Shown here in pieces: positions 8,071 to 17,432 of a DNA stretch of 64,000 bases; within the stretch, counting starts at the first letter, position 1, and the number at the start of each line of letters is the position of its first letter. The notes under the pieces were generated by a model. That model made no database searches and was not told the DNA's origin. It saw only the letters and a program-made list of their open reading frames with translations. Both the position numbers and the translations under genes were made by a program. The stretch lies in assembly GCF_019880585.1 (NCBI RefSeq), contig NZ_JAINVV010000008.1, forward strand, positions 248,001 to 312,000. The letters are read 5' to 3'. This stretch comes from Sphingomonas colocasiae. Lineage in GTDB: Bacteria; Pseudomonadota; Alphaproteobacteria; Sphingomonadales; Sphingomonadaceae.

Positions 8071-9231
8071 ATGAACGCGCCCGCCCTTGTCCAGGCGGAC
8101 TCCGACATGCCGATCCATGGCGTGTTCGATCCCGCCTTCGGCGCTGTCGCCGATACCTTCGCGGCGAATTTCCGCGATCGAGGAGAACATGGCGCGGCCG
8201 TCGCGGTCTATCGCGACGGCCGGAAGGTCGTCGACCTCTGGGGTGGCTGGGCGGATCCCGCCCGCACCCGCCCGTGGCGCGAGGATACGATCGTCTGCAT
8301 GATGTCGGTCGGCAAGGGCATGGCCGCGCTCTGCGTGTGGATGCTCGTCGATCGCGGCCTGATCGAGATGGATGCCCCCGTCGCCCGCTACTGGCCCGAA
8401 TTCGCGCAAGGAGGCAAGGCCGGCATCACCGTTCGCACGCTGATCACCGGCAAGGCGGGCCTGCTCTATGCCGATCATGCACCCGATGGCGCGGGCTATG
8501 ACTGGGACGTGATGATCCGTGCGCTGGAACGGCAGGAACCCTGCTGGGAACCCGGCACCGATCATGGCTATCATTCCTCGACCGCCGGCTATCTGTTCGG
8601 CGAACTCGTCCGCCGCGTCGACGGCCGTCCGATCGACACCTTCCTGGCGCAGGAAGTCTGCGACCCGCTGGGCGCGGACTATGGCTATGGCACGCGCGGC
8701 GCCGATTCCGATCGCGTCGCCGACATGATCCCGTCGGCCGAGAGTCATACGTTCGTCCAGTCGCGCGATCCGTCGACGAAACTGGGTCGCGCCTGGCGCA
8801 TGCGTCCGCAATCGCCCGATCACTATAACGACCGGCGCATGCGCGAAGGATTGATGCCGTCGACCAACGGCCATGGCAATGCGCGCGCGGTCGCGCGCAT
8901 CTATGCGGCGCTGGCCTGTGGCGGATCGCTCGACGGCGTCCACCTGCTGTCCGCCGCGACCATCGATCGCATGCGCGAGGAAAGCTGGTTCGGCCAGTGC
9001 GCGATGACCGATCGCGTCTTCCGCTACGCGCACGGCTTCTTCCTCAACGAACCCAATATGTCGCCGATGGGCACCAACCCACTGGCTTTCGGCCATCCCG
9101 GCGCCGGCGGCGCGCTCGGTTTCGCCGATCCGGAGAACCGCATGTCATTTTCCTACAGTCCTTCGCTGATGTGCGCGGGCGGTGGCCTAGGCGAGCGCTG
9201 CGCGGCGCTTGCCGCCTCGGTGTACGCATGA
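8071..9231 (+). CDS. Serine hydrolase of the beta-lactamase/EstB (class C-like) family
   Basis: 386 residues, starting 2 bases after the receptor stop. The S-x-x-K motif is S79-VG-K82, the Y-x-S motif Y167-H-S169, and the third motif is H342-P-G344 in GHPGAGG. These fit the esterase branch (EstB, LovD-like) better than a true beta-lactamase, which would have KTG. No signal peptide is seen, so it is probably cytoplasmic. Its position just behind the receptor suggests it opens an ester or lactone in the imported substrate. Exact substrate unknown. Confidence 0.88.
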   Translation: MNAPALVQADSDMPIHGVFDPAFGAVADTFAANFRDRGEHGAAVAVYRDGRKVVDLWGGWADPARTRPWREDTIVCMMSVGKGMAALCVWMLVDRGLIEMDAPVARYWPEFAQGGKAGITVRTLITGKAGLLYADHAPDGAGYDWDVMIRALERQEPCWEPGTDHGYHSSTAGYLFGELVRRVDGRPIDTFLAQEVCDPLGADYGYGTRGADSDRVADMIPSAESHTFVQSRDPSTKLGRAWRMRPQSPDHYNDRRMREGLMPSTNGHGNARAVARIYAALACGGSLDGVHLLSAATIDRMREESWFGQCAMTDRVFRYAHGFFLNEPNMSPMGTNPLAFGHPGAGGALGFADPENRMSFSYSPSLMCAGGGLGERCAALAASVYA

Positions 9232-9995
9232 GCGGCGCCTTCACCGGCAAGGTCGCGCTCGTCACGGGTGGCAGCTCGGGCATCGGCCAGCGCGTCGCGG
9301 AGATGATCGCGGCCGAGGGCGGCAGCGTCGCCGTCGTCGCCAGCAGCAAGGTCGAGAAGGCGGCGGCCGTGGTCGGCGATATCGAGGCCAGGGGCGGCAA
9401 GGCGAAACCCTATGCGGTCGATGTTCGCGACGCGGCGGCGCTTGGCGCACTCGTCGAGCAGGTCGAAGGCGATCTTGGCGGCATCGACCTGCTCGTGAAC
9501 GCGGCAGGCGTGTTTTACCCGACGCCAGCTGGCGCGACCGACGCCACCGATGCCGGGCGCTTGCTCGACATCAATATCCAGGGTCCCTGGAACGCGATCT
9601 CGGCGGTCGTGCCCGGCATGCGCGAACGCGGCGGCGGGCGCATCGTCTCCCTCTCCTCGGTCGCGGGGCAGATCGGCGTCAACGGTTTCGCGCTCTACAC
9701 CGCCAGCAAGGCCGCCGTGTCGATGATGACCCGCTCGCTCGCGGCCGAACTCGCGCCGCACGGCATCGCGGTCAACGCGGTGGCGCCCGGCAACACCGCC
9801 ACGCCGATGAACGCCGATGTCCGTTCGAACCCGGACATGGCGGAAGGCATGCGGCGGATGACCCCCAGCGGCAACGCCTTCAGCGATGTCGACGACATCG
9901 CGGACATCGTGCTGTTCCTGCTCTCGGACAAGGCACGGCCGGTGCACGGCGCGACCTGGCTTGCCGACGAAGGCATTTCGGCGGCGATCGGCTGA
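9228..9995 (+). CDS. Short-chain dehydrogenase/reductase (SDR)
   Basis: 255 residues; its ATG overlaps the preceding TGA by 4 bases. The cofactor motif TGGSSGIG is at residues 13-20, NAAG at 90-93, and the catalytic Ser142/143, Tyr156 and Lys160 (YTASK). The classical SDR fold oxidises a hydroxyl or reduces a ketone with NAD(P). Within this operon it could turn a secondary alcohol freed by the upstream hydrolase into a ketone; that order of steps is inference. Confidence 0.92.
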   Translation: MSGAFTGKVALVTGGSSGIGQRVAEMIAAEGGSVAVVASSKVEKAAAVVGDIEARGGKAKPYAVDVRDAAALGALVEQVEGDLGGIDLLVNAAGVFYPTPAGATDATDAGRLLDINIQGPWNAISAVVPGMRERGGGRIVSLSSVAGQIGVNGFALYTASKAAVSMMTRSLAAELAPHGIAVNAVAPGNTATPMNADVRSNPDMAEGMRRMTPSGNAFSDVDDIADIVLFLLSDKARPVHGATWLADEGISAAIG

Positions 9996-11308
9996 TGACG
10001 ACACCGGCACCCCTCGCCACTCGGGCAAGCGGCTATGCCTGGTATGTCGCGCTGCTGATGGCGGCGGCGCACCTGCTGTCGTTCGTCGATCGTTTCCTGA
10101 TGAGCCTGGTGATGGAGCCGCTGAAAGCCGATCTCGGCGTCAGCGATGCGCAGCTCGGCCTGTTGCAGGGCACCGGCTTCGTCATCCTCTATACAGTCGC
10201 CGCCGTGCCGCTGGGCCGGATGGCGGACCGGGTCAATCGCCGCAACCTGATCATCGCCGGCATCCTGATCTGGAGCCTGGCGACGGCCTTGTGCGGGCTC
10301 GCCAATTCGTTCGGATCACTGTTCCTCGCCCGCGTCGGCGTCGGCTTTGGCGAGGCAGCGCTGGTGCCCGCCGCCATGTCCCTGCTCGCCGCCTATTTCC
10401 CGCGCAATCAGCTTGGTCGCGCCGTCTCCCTGTTCACGACAGGCGCGTCGCTCGGCAAGAGTCTGGCACTGGTCGGCGGCGGCGCGCTGCTCGCCATGCT
10501 GGTCGCGGCGGGCGGGCTCTCCGTGCCTGGCCTTGGGCTGTTGGCCCCCTGGCAGGGCACGTTCGTGCTCATGGCGCTGCCGGGCATCGCACTGGCGGCG
10601 CTGCTGCTGACCGTTCGCGAACCCGCGCGCAGCGAAACCGACGGGACGCGCGCCAGCATGGCGGAAGCCTTCGCCTATCTTCGCCAGCATCGCGCGGCGT
10701 ATCTGCTTCATGTGGCGGCTGCGGCGTCGGTGGTGCTCGTCGTCCAGTCCTTCAGCGCCTGGACGCCGTCCTATTATGTCCGCTACTTCGATCTGACACC
10801 GGCCGCCGCCGGCGTGGCGGTGGGCAGCGTGATCCTGATCGGCGCACCGCTCGGCCATCTGTGCGGCGGCATATTGACCGACCTGTTCCAGACGCGCCGC
10901 TTCGCCTCACCGGCCGCCCCGGTCATGATGGTCAGCCTGATGGGCAGCCTCGCCGTGCTGTTCGCCTTCGTCTCGACCACCAACCTCACTACCTCGCTTG
11001 TCCTGCTCGGCCTGCTCAACGTTTTCATGACGCTGGGCGCTCCGGCAAGCCTGGCAGGCGTGCAGATGCTGACACCGGACCGCCTGCGCGGCGTCGTCAC
11101 CGCCGTGTTCCTCGCCTGCACCACATTGATCGGGATCGGTTGCGGTCCGCCGCTGGTGGGGCTGACCGCCGATCTGCTCGGCGGCCCGCTGCATCTGGCG
11201 ACTGCATTGCTCATCATTCTGTCGACGATCGCGGTGATCGGCACGCTCGCCGCCCTCGCCAGCCGCACACCCTTCGCACGAACCGTCGCGGCCAACGCCG
11301 CTCATTGA
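9995..11308 (+). CDS. MFS transporter
   Basis: 437 residues sharing one base with the SDR stop codon. Twelve hydrophobic segments are readable. The loop 2-3 signature GRMADRVNRRNLI and FLARVGVGFGEAALVPAAMSL are typical of the spinster-like/anion-symporter MFS members common in sphingomonad catabolic clusters. It is likely an inner-membrane importer for the substrate or a product of the upstream hydrolase. Confidence 0.88.
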   Translation: MTTPAPLATRASGYAWYVALLMAAAHLLSFVDRFLMSLVMEPLKADLGVSDAQLGLLQGTGFVILYTVAAVPLGRMADRVNRRNLIIAGILIWSLATALCGLANSFGSLFLARVGVGFGEAALVPAAMSLLAAYFPRNQLGRAVSLFTTGASLGKSLALVGGGALLAMLVAAGGLSVPGLGLLAPWQGTFVLMALPGIALAALLLTVREPARSETDGTRASMAEAFAYLRQHRAAYLLHVAAAASVVLVVQSFSAWTPSYYVRYFDLTPAAAGVAVGSVILIGAPLGHLCGGILTDLFQTRRFASPAAPVMMVSLMGSLAVLFAFVSTTNLTTSLVLLGLLNVFMTLGAPASLAGVQMLTPDRLRGVVTAVFLACTTLIGIGCGPPLVGLTADLLGGPLHLATALLIILSTIAVIGTLAALASRTPFARTVAANAAH

Positions 11309-11330
11309 ACCCAGAACAGGGAGCTGTCCC

Positions 11331-12263
11331 ATGCGCCGAACCAACAAGGCAATCATCACCTGTGCCGTGACCGGATCGATCCACACGCCATCGATGTCAC
11401 CGCATTTGCCGATCACGCCCGACGAAATCGCCGAACAGGCGATCGAAGCAGCGGAGGCCGGCGCCGCGATCCTGCACCTGCATGCCCGCGATCCGCGTGA
11501 TGGACGGCCTTCGCCCGATCCAGAACTCTACATGCAGTTCCTGCCGCGCATCAAACAGGCGACCGACGCCGTGGTGAACATCACCACCGGCGGTGCCCCC
11601 GGCTTCAGCGAGGAGGATCGGCTGGCCGGGCCGCTGCGCGCCAGCCCGGAAATGACGTCGCTCAACATGGGCTCCATGAACTTCGGATTCTGGCCGCTCG
11701 CCGACAAGTTCGACTGGAAGCACGATTGGGAGCGCGAGCTTATGCTCGGGTCCAAGCGCTTTCCCGCGAACCATAATTTCGCGCTGATCGAACGGATCAT
11801 GGTCGAGCTTGGCCAGGGCCATGGCACGCGCTTCGAATATGAATGCTACGATATCGGCCACCTCTACAATGTGAAGCATTTCTCGGATCTGGGACTGATC
11901 AAGCCCCCGTTCCTGATCCAGGGGATTTTCGGCATCCTTGGCGGGATCGGCGCCGATCTCGAGAATTTCATGCTGTTCAAGCAGACGGCGGACCGTCTGT
12001 TCGGCGACGATTACATGCTGTCCTGCTTCGCGGTCGGCCGGCCGCAGATGAAATTCCTGACGCAATGCGCGCTCGTCGGCGGCAGCGTCCGCGTCGGGCT
12101 GGAGGACAGCCTCTATATCGGACGCGGCGAACTCGCGACCAGCAATGCCCAGCAGGTCCGCAAGATCCGCGGCATCCTGGATTCGCTCGACATCGAGATC
12201 GCAAGCCCCGCGGAGGCGCGCGAGATGCTCGGCCTCAAGGGCGGCGACTCGGTCGCCTTCTGA
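11331..12263 (+). CDS. Beta-keto acid cleavage enzyme (BKACE, DUF849 family)
   Basis: 310 residues with a clear ribosome site (AGGGAG). The family signatures are CAVTGSIHTP near the N-terminus, zinc ligands His49 and His51 (HLHARD), NITTGG, and the late RVGLEDSLY motif with the third ligand Glu258. Characterised members (Kce and relatives) react a beta-keto acid with acetyl-CoA to give acetoacetate and a new acyl-CoA. The keto-acid specificity cannot be read from sequence. It sits directly before the HyuA/HyuB pair, which could supply a beta-keto acid if it works as a ketone carboxylase. A second, divergent BKACE lies at 44285-45223. Confidence 0.92.
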   Translation: MRRTNKAIITCAVTGSIHTPSMSPHLPITPDEIAEQAIEAAEAGAAILHLHARDPRDGRPSPDPELYMQFLPRIKQATDAVVNITTGGAPGFSEEDRLAGPLRASPEMTSLNMGSMNFGFWPLADKFDWKHDWERELMLGSKRFPANHNFALIERIMVELGQGHGTRFEYECYDIGHLYNVKHFSDLGLIKPPFLIQGIFGILGGIGADLENFMLFKQTADRLFGDDYMLSCFAVGRPQMKFLTQCALVGGSVRVGLEDSLYIGRGELATSNAQQVRKIRGILDSLDIEIASPAEAREMLGLKGGDSVAF

Positions 12264-12273
12264 CGGAACGATC

Positions 12274-14328
12274 ATGCGTCTCGCAACCGATACCGGCGGC
12301 ACTTTCACCGATCTGATCGTCGAGGACGATGACGGCTCGATCACGCTGCACAAGGCATCGACCGTGCCGTCCGACCCCGTCGTCGGCGTGCTCGACGCGC
12401 TGCGCGGCGCGGCTTCCACGCGCGGGCTGAGCCTGGCCGAACTGCTCGGCCGCTGCGACAGCTTCATCCACGGCACCACCCATGCGATCAACGCGATCAT
12501 CACCGGGCGCACGGCGCGCACCGCGCTGATCGTCACGCGCGGCCACCGGGACATATTGCTGTTCCGCGAAGGCGGCCGCACCGAGCCCTTCAACCACACC
12601 ATCCCCTATCCCGCCCCCTTCGTGCCGCGCGCACTGACATTCGAGGCCGACGAGCGCATCGGAGCGGACGGCGTCGTGATGACCCCGCTCGACGAGGCCG
12701 CGCTGGTCGAGACGCTGCGCCGCATCGGCGAGACGGGAGTGGAAGCGGTCGCGGTGGCGCTGCTCTGGTCGACGATCAATCCGGCGCATGAACGCCGCGT
12801 CGGCGAGCTGATAGAAACGCATCTGCCCGGCACTCCCTACAGCCTGTCGCATGCGGTCAATCCCACATTGCGCGAATTCCGCCGCGCATCCTCGGCCGCG
12901 ATCGACGCGTCGCTCAAGCCGCTGATGACGCATTATCTGGGCGGCCTGACCACGCGGCTGGCCGAGGCTGGCTTCGGCGGCAAGGTGATGGTTCTGACCA
13001 GCGCGGGGGGCATGGTGGAAGCGAGCGAAGTCGCCGCCGCGCCGATCCGCGTGATCAACTCCGGCCCATCGATGGCGCCCGTCGCGGGGCGCCATTATGC
13101 GGGACGCGAAGGTGCATGGCGCACCGCGATCGTCGCCGATACCGGCGGAACCACCTACGATATCAGCCTGGTCAGCGACGGCCGCATCCCGATGACGCGA
13201 GACCTGTGGATCGGCGAGCCCTATCGTGGTCATCTGGCGGGTTATCCCTCGGTGGACGTGAAGAGCGTCGGCGCCGGCGGCGGCAGCATCGCCACCGTCG
13301 ATACGGCGGGCCTGCTCCGCGTTGGCCCGGGAAGCGCGGGATCGACGCCCGGTCCCGCCTGCTATGGACGTGGCGGCACGCGCCCGACCGTGACCGACGC
13401 CTGTGTCGCGCTCGGCTATGTCGATCCCGATTATTTCCTGGGCGGTGCGATGCGGCTCGACGGCGATGCATCGCGCGCGGCGATCGCCCGCGACGTCGCG
13501 GACCGGCTCGACACCAGCGTTGAGGATGCCGCGTGGAGCATCCTCGATCTGGCCACCGAGAATATGGTGCAGGCGATCCAAGACATGACGGTCAATCAAG
13601 GCATCGATCCCGGCCAGGCCGTGCTGATCGGCGGCGGTGGTGCTGCCGGCCTCAATTCGGTGTTCATCGCCCGGCGGCTCGGCTGCCGCGAACTGCTGAT
13701 CCCCGAAACCGGCGCCGCGATGAGCGCGGCGGGTGCGATGATGTCCGACATCGCGGCGGAGTTCGCGGTCACCACTTTCGCATCGACCGCATCCTTCGAT
13801 CTGGATCGCGCGGACACGGCGATCGCCGATGTCCGGCGTCAGGCTGAAGCCTTTATCGAGCGGGCGCAACGCGCCGGATCGATCAGCTATGTGGCGGAAG
13901 CCCGTTATGAGGGGCAGGCATGGGATATCGACGTGCCGCTCGACAGCGCCACCTTTGCCACCGAGGACGATGTCGCGCGCTTCCGGGCGGCTTTCGATGC
14001 GACGCACGAACAGCTCTTCACCATCCGCGACGAAAGCTCCGCCGTGGAGCTGATCGGGCTGCGCGCGCGCGTATCCTGCCCCGCGCGGTCCGGCGCCGCT
14101 TTCCGGTTGAAGGGTGACCCCGAGGCGACCGGCGAAGCGCGGTCGCGGCCGGTCTATTTCTCCGGCCATGGCTGGATCGAGACCCCGGTGCTGCGCTGGG
14201 ATGCCATGGCCGCCGAACAGCCCGTGGCCGGCCCGGCGCTGATCGAATCCGCCTTCACCACCATCGTCGTCGATCCGCCGGCCCGCTTTCGCCGGACGGC
14301 CGACGGCTCGATCCTGATCGAGGCCTGA
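12274..14328 (+). CDS. Hydantoinase/oxoprolinase/acetone-carboxylase family, A-type (ATP-binding) subunit
   Basis: 684 residues. The open frame extends upstream inside the BKACE gene, but ATG 12274 begins the conserved N-terminus. Phosphate-binding motif 1 is DTGGTFTD (residues 6-13) and the second is DTGGTTYD from residue 289, both typical of the ASKHA-fold HyuA half. Also visible are HGTTHAINAI, SVGAGGGS and IGGGGAAGLNS. The family includes ATP-dependent hydantoinases, 5-oxoprolinase, and acetone and acetophenone carboxylases; sequence alone does not decide. HyuB follows 3 bases later, so they form one complex. Confidence 0.92.
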   Translation: MRLATDTGGTFTDLIVEDDDGSITLHKASTVPSDPVVGVLDALRGAASTRGLSLAELLGRCDSFIHGTTHAINAIITGRTARTALIVTRGHRDILLFREGGRTEPFNHTIPYPAPFVPRALTFEADERIGADGVVMTPLDEAALVETLRRIGETGVEAVAVALLWSTINPAHERRVGELIETHLPGTPYSLSHAVNPTLREFRRASSAAIDASLKPLMTHYLGGLTTRLAEAGFGGKVMVLTSAGGMVEASEVAAAPIRVINSGPSMAPVAGRHYAGREGAWRTAIVADTGGTTYDISLVSDGRIPMTRDLWIGEPYRGHLAGYPSVDVKSVGAGGGSIATVDTAGLLRVGPGSAGSTPGPACYGRGGTRPTVTDACVALGYVDPDYFLGGAMRLDGDASRAAIARDVADRLDTSVEDAAWSILDLATENMVQAIQDMTVNQGIDPGQAVLIGGGGAAGLNSVFIARRLGCRELLIPETGAAMSAAGAMMSDIAAEFAVTTFASTASFDLDRADTAIADVRRQAEAFIERAQRAGSISYVAEARYEGQAWDIDVPLDSATFATEDDVARFRAAFDATHEQLFTIRDESSAVELIGLRARVSCPARSGAAFRLKGDPEATGEARSRPVYFSGHGWIETPVLRWDAMAAEQPVAGPALIESAFTTIVVDPPARFRRTADGSILIEA

Positions 14329-14331
14329 GAG

Positions 14332-16095
14332 ATGACCGACAAACCGATGAACGGCGCGGAAATGGCGGTGCTGCGCAGCCGGCTGGACGGCGTGGTCCGC
14401 AAGATGTCCAACACCTTGCTCCGCACCGGCCGCTCCGGCGTGATCAACCGCGCGCGCGACTTTTCCTGCTGCCTGCTGACGCGCGACGGCGATCTTCTGA
14501 CCGCGGCTGACAGCCTGCCCATCCATGTCCTCTCCGGCCCCGACATGATGGCGCGCAGCATGAAGCAGTTTCATCCGGAGCTGCGCGCGGGCGACGCGTT
14601 CCTGCACAATTCGCCCTATCATGGCTGCTCGCATCCCGCCGATCTGAGTGTGATCGTGCCGGTGATGGACGCGGAGGGGCGGCATCGCTTCACCGTTCTC
14701 GCCAAGGCGCATCAGGCGGATATCGGCAACAGCCAGCCGACGACCTACATGGCGGAAGCACGCGACGTCTATCATGAGGGCGCTCTCCTGTTTCCTGCCG
14801 TCCAGGTCCAGCGCGACGGACGCGACATCGACGACATCATCCGCATGTGCGAATTGCGCATCCGCGTGCCTCACCAATGGCGGGGCGATTATCTCTCCAC
14901 CATCGGCGCGGCGCGGATCGGCGAAAAGGCGCTGGGAGAACTGGCGGCGGAGATCGGCTGGGACCGGCTGGAAGCATTCGCCGCACAGTGGTTCGATTAT
15001 TCGGAAGCACGGATGGCCGATGCGATCGGCAGGCTGCCCGCCGGCCGCGTGACCGGATCGAGCACGCACGATCCCTTTCCCGGGCTGCCCGCCGAAGGAT
15101 TGAAGATCACAGCGACCGTCGATGTCGATCCGGCGGCTGGCCGCGTCGCGGTCGACATGACCGACAATCCCGATTGCCTGCCCTGCGGCATGAACCTGTC
15201 CGAAGCCTGCGCGCGCACCGCGGCGATGATCGGCGTGTTCAACAGCATCGATCATGACGTGCCGAAAAACGCCGGATCGTTCCGGCGGATCGACGTGAAG
15301 CTGCGCGAGGGCTGTATCGCCGGGATACCGACCCATCCCTTTTCCTGCTCGGCCGCGACCACCAACATCGCCGACCGTGCCGCCAACAGCGTCCAGACCG
15401 CGCTTGCCGGGCTGGGCGAGGGCATCGGCATGGCGGAAGTGGGATCGGTGATCGCGCCTTCGGCGGGCGTGGTCTCCGGCATCGATCCGCGCACGGGCCG
15501 ACCTTTCGTCAACCAGATATTCCTGGCGATGAGCGGCGGCGCCGCGAGCCCGGCCAGCGACGCCTGGTGGACGATCGGCCATGTCGGCAATGCTGGGCTG
15601 TGCTGCATCGACGGCGTCGAACTGGCCGAATTGTCGCAACCGATCATCGTCCACCGGCGCGGCTTCGTCACCGATAGCGAAGGCGCGGGCACGCAGAATG
15701 GCGCGCCCTCGACCATCGTCGAGTTCGGCCCGGTCGGCGCGGGCATGGATATCGGCTATCTGTCCGACGGACATGTCAATTTGCCGGCGGGCGTGCGCGG
15801 CGGCCAGCCCGGTGGCGGCGCCGATCAATATCTGATCCGGCGCGACGGCACGCACGGCCCACTCGATGCTTGTGCGCAGGTGCATATCCAGGACGGCGAA
15901 CGCATCGTCGCGATCTCGTGCGGCGGCGGCGGTTATGGCGACCCGCGCGAACGCCCGGCGAATCGCGTTGCGGACGACGTGGCGGGCGGCCTGATCAGCC
16001 CTGCGCGCGCGCGCGAAATCTACGGCGTCGTGGTCTCCGACGACGGCACACTCGACGAAACCGCAACACAGATCGAACGGAGGGCAGCGGCATGA
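14332..16095 (+). CDS. Hydantoinase/oxoprolinase/acetone-carboxylase family, B-type subunit
   Basis: 587 residues, partner of the preceding gene. HyuB signatures include an N-terminal RARDFSCCLLTRDGDLL, FLHNSPYHGCSHPADLS, and a glycine-rich end with NLPAGVRGGQPGGG and SCGGGGYGDPRER. The B half carries the second active site of the complex. No third small subunit like that of acetone carboxylase is adjacent, so a plain HyuAB hydrolase or a two-subunit ketone carboxylase are both possible. The four-base overlap with the next SDR supports co-translation. Confidence 0.92.
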   Translation: MTDKPMNGAEMAVLRSRLDGVVRKMSNTLLRTGRSGVINRARDFSCCLLTRDGDLLTAADSLPIHVLSGPDMMARSMKQFHPELRAGDAFLHNSPYHGCSHPADLSVIVPVMDAEGRHRFTVLAKAHQADIGNSQPTTYMAEARDVYHEGALLFPAVQVQRDGRDIDDIIRMCELRIRVPHQWRGDYLSTIGAARIGEKALGELAAEIGWDRLEAFAAQWFDYSEARMADAIGRLPAGRVTGSSTHDPFPGLPAEGLKITATVDVDPAAGRVAVDMTDNPDCLPCGMNLSEACARTAAMIGVFNSIDHDVPKNAGSFRRIDVKLREGCIAGIPTHPFSCSAATTNIADRAANSVQTALAGLGEGIGMAEVGSVIAPSAGVVSGIDPRTGRPFVNQIFLAMSGGAASPASDAWWTIGHVGNAGLCCIDGVELAELSQPIIVHRRGFVTDSEGAGTQNGAPSTIVEFGPVGAGMDIGYLSDGHVNLPAGVRGGQPGGGADQYLIRRDGTHGPLDACAQVHIQDGERIVAISCGGGGYGDPRERPANRVADDVAGGLISPARAREIYGVVVSDDGTLDETATQIERRAAA

Positions 16096-16844
16096 GCGGC
16101 AGATCGATACTCGTCACGGCCGGCGCATCGGGCATCGGGCGCGCCATCGCGGAGCTTTTCCATGCGCGCGGCGATCGCGTCATCGTCTGCGACGTCGATC
16201 AGGCCGCGCTCGACAGCATCGCGGCCGCGCTGCCGGGCATCGTCACCAGCCGCACCGACGTCGCCGATCCGGCGGCCGTGGCGGCGATGATCGATCGCGT
16301 CGGGCCGATTTCGGTACTGATCAACAATGCCGGCGTCGCCGGCCCGATCGGCGGCATCGAAACCAACGATCCGGACGAATGGGCACGCTGCTTCGCGGTC
16401 AACGTCCATGGCGCGTTCCATACCATCCATGCGGTCGCACCGGCGATGCGCGCGGCGGGCGAAGGCGCGATCATCAACATCTCGACCGCGTCGACCGTCA
16501 CCGGCCTGCCGGGCCGATCGGCCTATGTCGCGTCGAAATGGGCGCTGGAAGGGCTGACCCGGAACGTCGCGCGCGAATTCGGCCCGGCCGGCATCCGCGT
16601 CAACGCCATCCGCCCCGGCTTCATGGACACCGAACGCATGCGCGGACTGATGGCGCGCGCCGCCGAACGCCTGCAGCGCCCCGTCGCCGAAGTCGAAGCC
16701 GAGGCGCTGGGCTATATCTCGATGCGGACCAAGATCCAGCCGAGCGAGATCGGCGAGATGGCCTGGTTCCTCGCATCCGATGCCGCGCGCCACATCACCG
16801 CGCAGATCATCGGCGTCGACGGCAATGCCGAGTGGGAGGGCTGA
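16092..16844 (+). CDS. Short-chain dehydrogenase/reductase (SDR)
   Basis: 250 residues, ATG overlapping the HyuB stop by 4 bases. The nucleotide motif is TAGASGIG (residues 9-16), NNAG at 78-81, and catalytic Tyr145 and Lys149 (YVASK). The loop after the active site (IRPGFMDTERMRG) is typical of a classical SDR. It is the second SDR of the operon and not a close copy of the first, so a different oxidation step is likely. Confidence 0.92.
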   Translation: MSGRSILVTAGASGIGRAIAELFHARGDRVIVCDVDQAALDSIAAALPGIVTSRTDVADPAAVAAMIDRVGPISVLINNAGVAGPIGGIETNDPDEWARCFAVNVHGAFHTIHAVAPAMRAAGEGAIINISTASTVTGLPGRSAYVASKWALEGLTRNVAREFGPAGIRVNAIRPGFMDTERMRGLMARAAERLQRPVAEVEAEALGYISMRTKIQPSEIGEMAWFLASDAARHITAQIIGVDGNAEWEG

Positions 16845-16847
16845 CCG

Positions 16848-17432
16848 ATGGGCCGCATGCAATTGCTGGATGCCGATGCGCTCGGGGCGAAAGGCATTGA
16901 TGTCGCGCCGTTCCTCGAGCATTTCGCCGAACTGCCCGGCAGCGTCGCCACACTGGGCCACCGACCGGCGATCCTGGGCGCGACGCTGGGCCTGTGGAAT
17001 GCCGTCATGGCGACCGGCGCCGTGCCGCTCGAACTGAAATATCTCGCGGGCCATGTCGCGAGCATGGCGGCGGGCTGCCGCTATTGCGCCGCGCATACGG
17101 CGAGCAACGCCGCGCATGGCGGGAACAGCGCCCGGATCGACGCGGTCTGGGATTTCGAGCGCAGCCCGCTCTTCACCGACGCGGAACGTAGCGCATTGCG
17201 CTTCGCGATGCTCGCCGGCCAGTCGCCTTCGGGCGTCACCGACCAGGCCTATGCCGAACTGGCCGCGCATTATGATGACGGGCAGATCGTGGAACTGCTG
17301 TCCGCGATCGCGCTCTACGGCTTCTTCAATCGCTGGAACGACAGCCTGGCGATGCCGCTGGAAGAAACGCCACGCGGTTTCGCCGAGGCACATCTGACGC
17401 CGCACGGCTGGGAAATCGGCGGCCATGGCTGA
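16848..17432 (+). CDS. AhpD-like / carboxymuconolactone decarboxylase family protein
   Basis: 194 residues. The family core is visible as ELKYLAGHVASMAAGCRYCAAH, with a redox CxxC (Cys77, Cys80) and a following His83. Most characterised CxxC members are disulfide-dependent peroxidases; others are lactone decarboxylases that lack the CxxC. The helical repeat and length fit the family. It overlaps the next gene by 8 bases. Its role in this pathway is unclear: peroxide protection, or handling of an acyl or lactone intermediate. Confidence 0.82.
   Translation: MGRMQLLDADALGAKGIDVAPFLEHFAELPGSVATLGHRPAILGATLGLWNAVMATGAVPLELKYLAGHVASMAAGCRYCAAHTASNAAHGGNSARIDAVWDFERSPLFTDAERSALRFAMLAGQSPSGVTDQAYAELAAHYDDGQIVELLSAIALYGFFNRWNDSLAMPLEETPRGFAEAHLTPHGWEIGGHG

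Noticed and set aside
8071-9231. Reading the serine hydrolase as a resistance beta-lactamase
   Set aside because: It lacks the KTG motif and a signal peptide, has the EstB-type HPG motif, and sits inside a catabolic operon.
12235-15885. A 1216-codon open frame on the minus strand
   Set aside because: It is antisense to hyuA and hyuB, which carry clear family motifs. Long antisense frames are expected in DNA with this G+C and codon use, and the translated text is Arg/Asp/His-rich without motifs.
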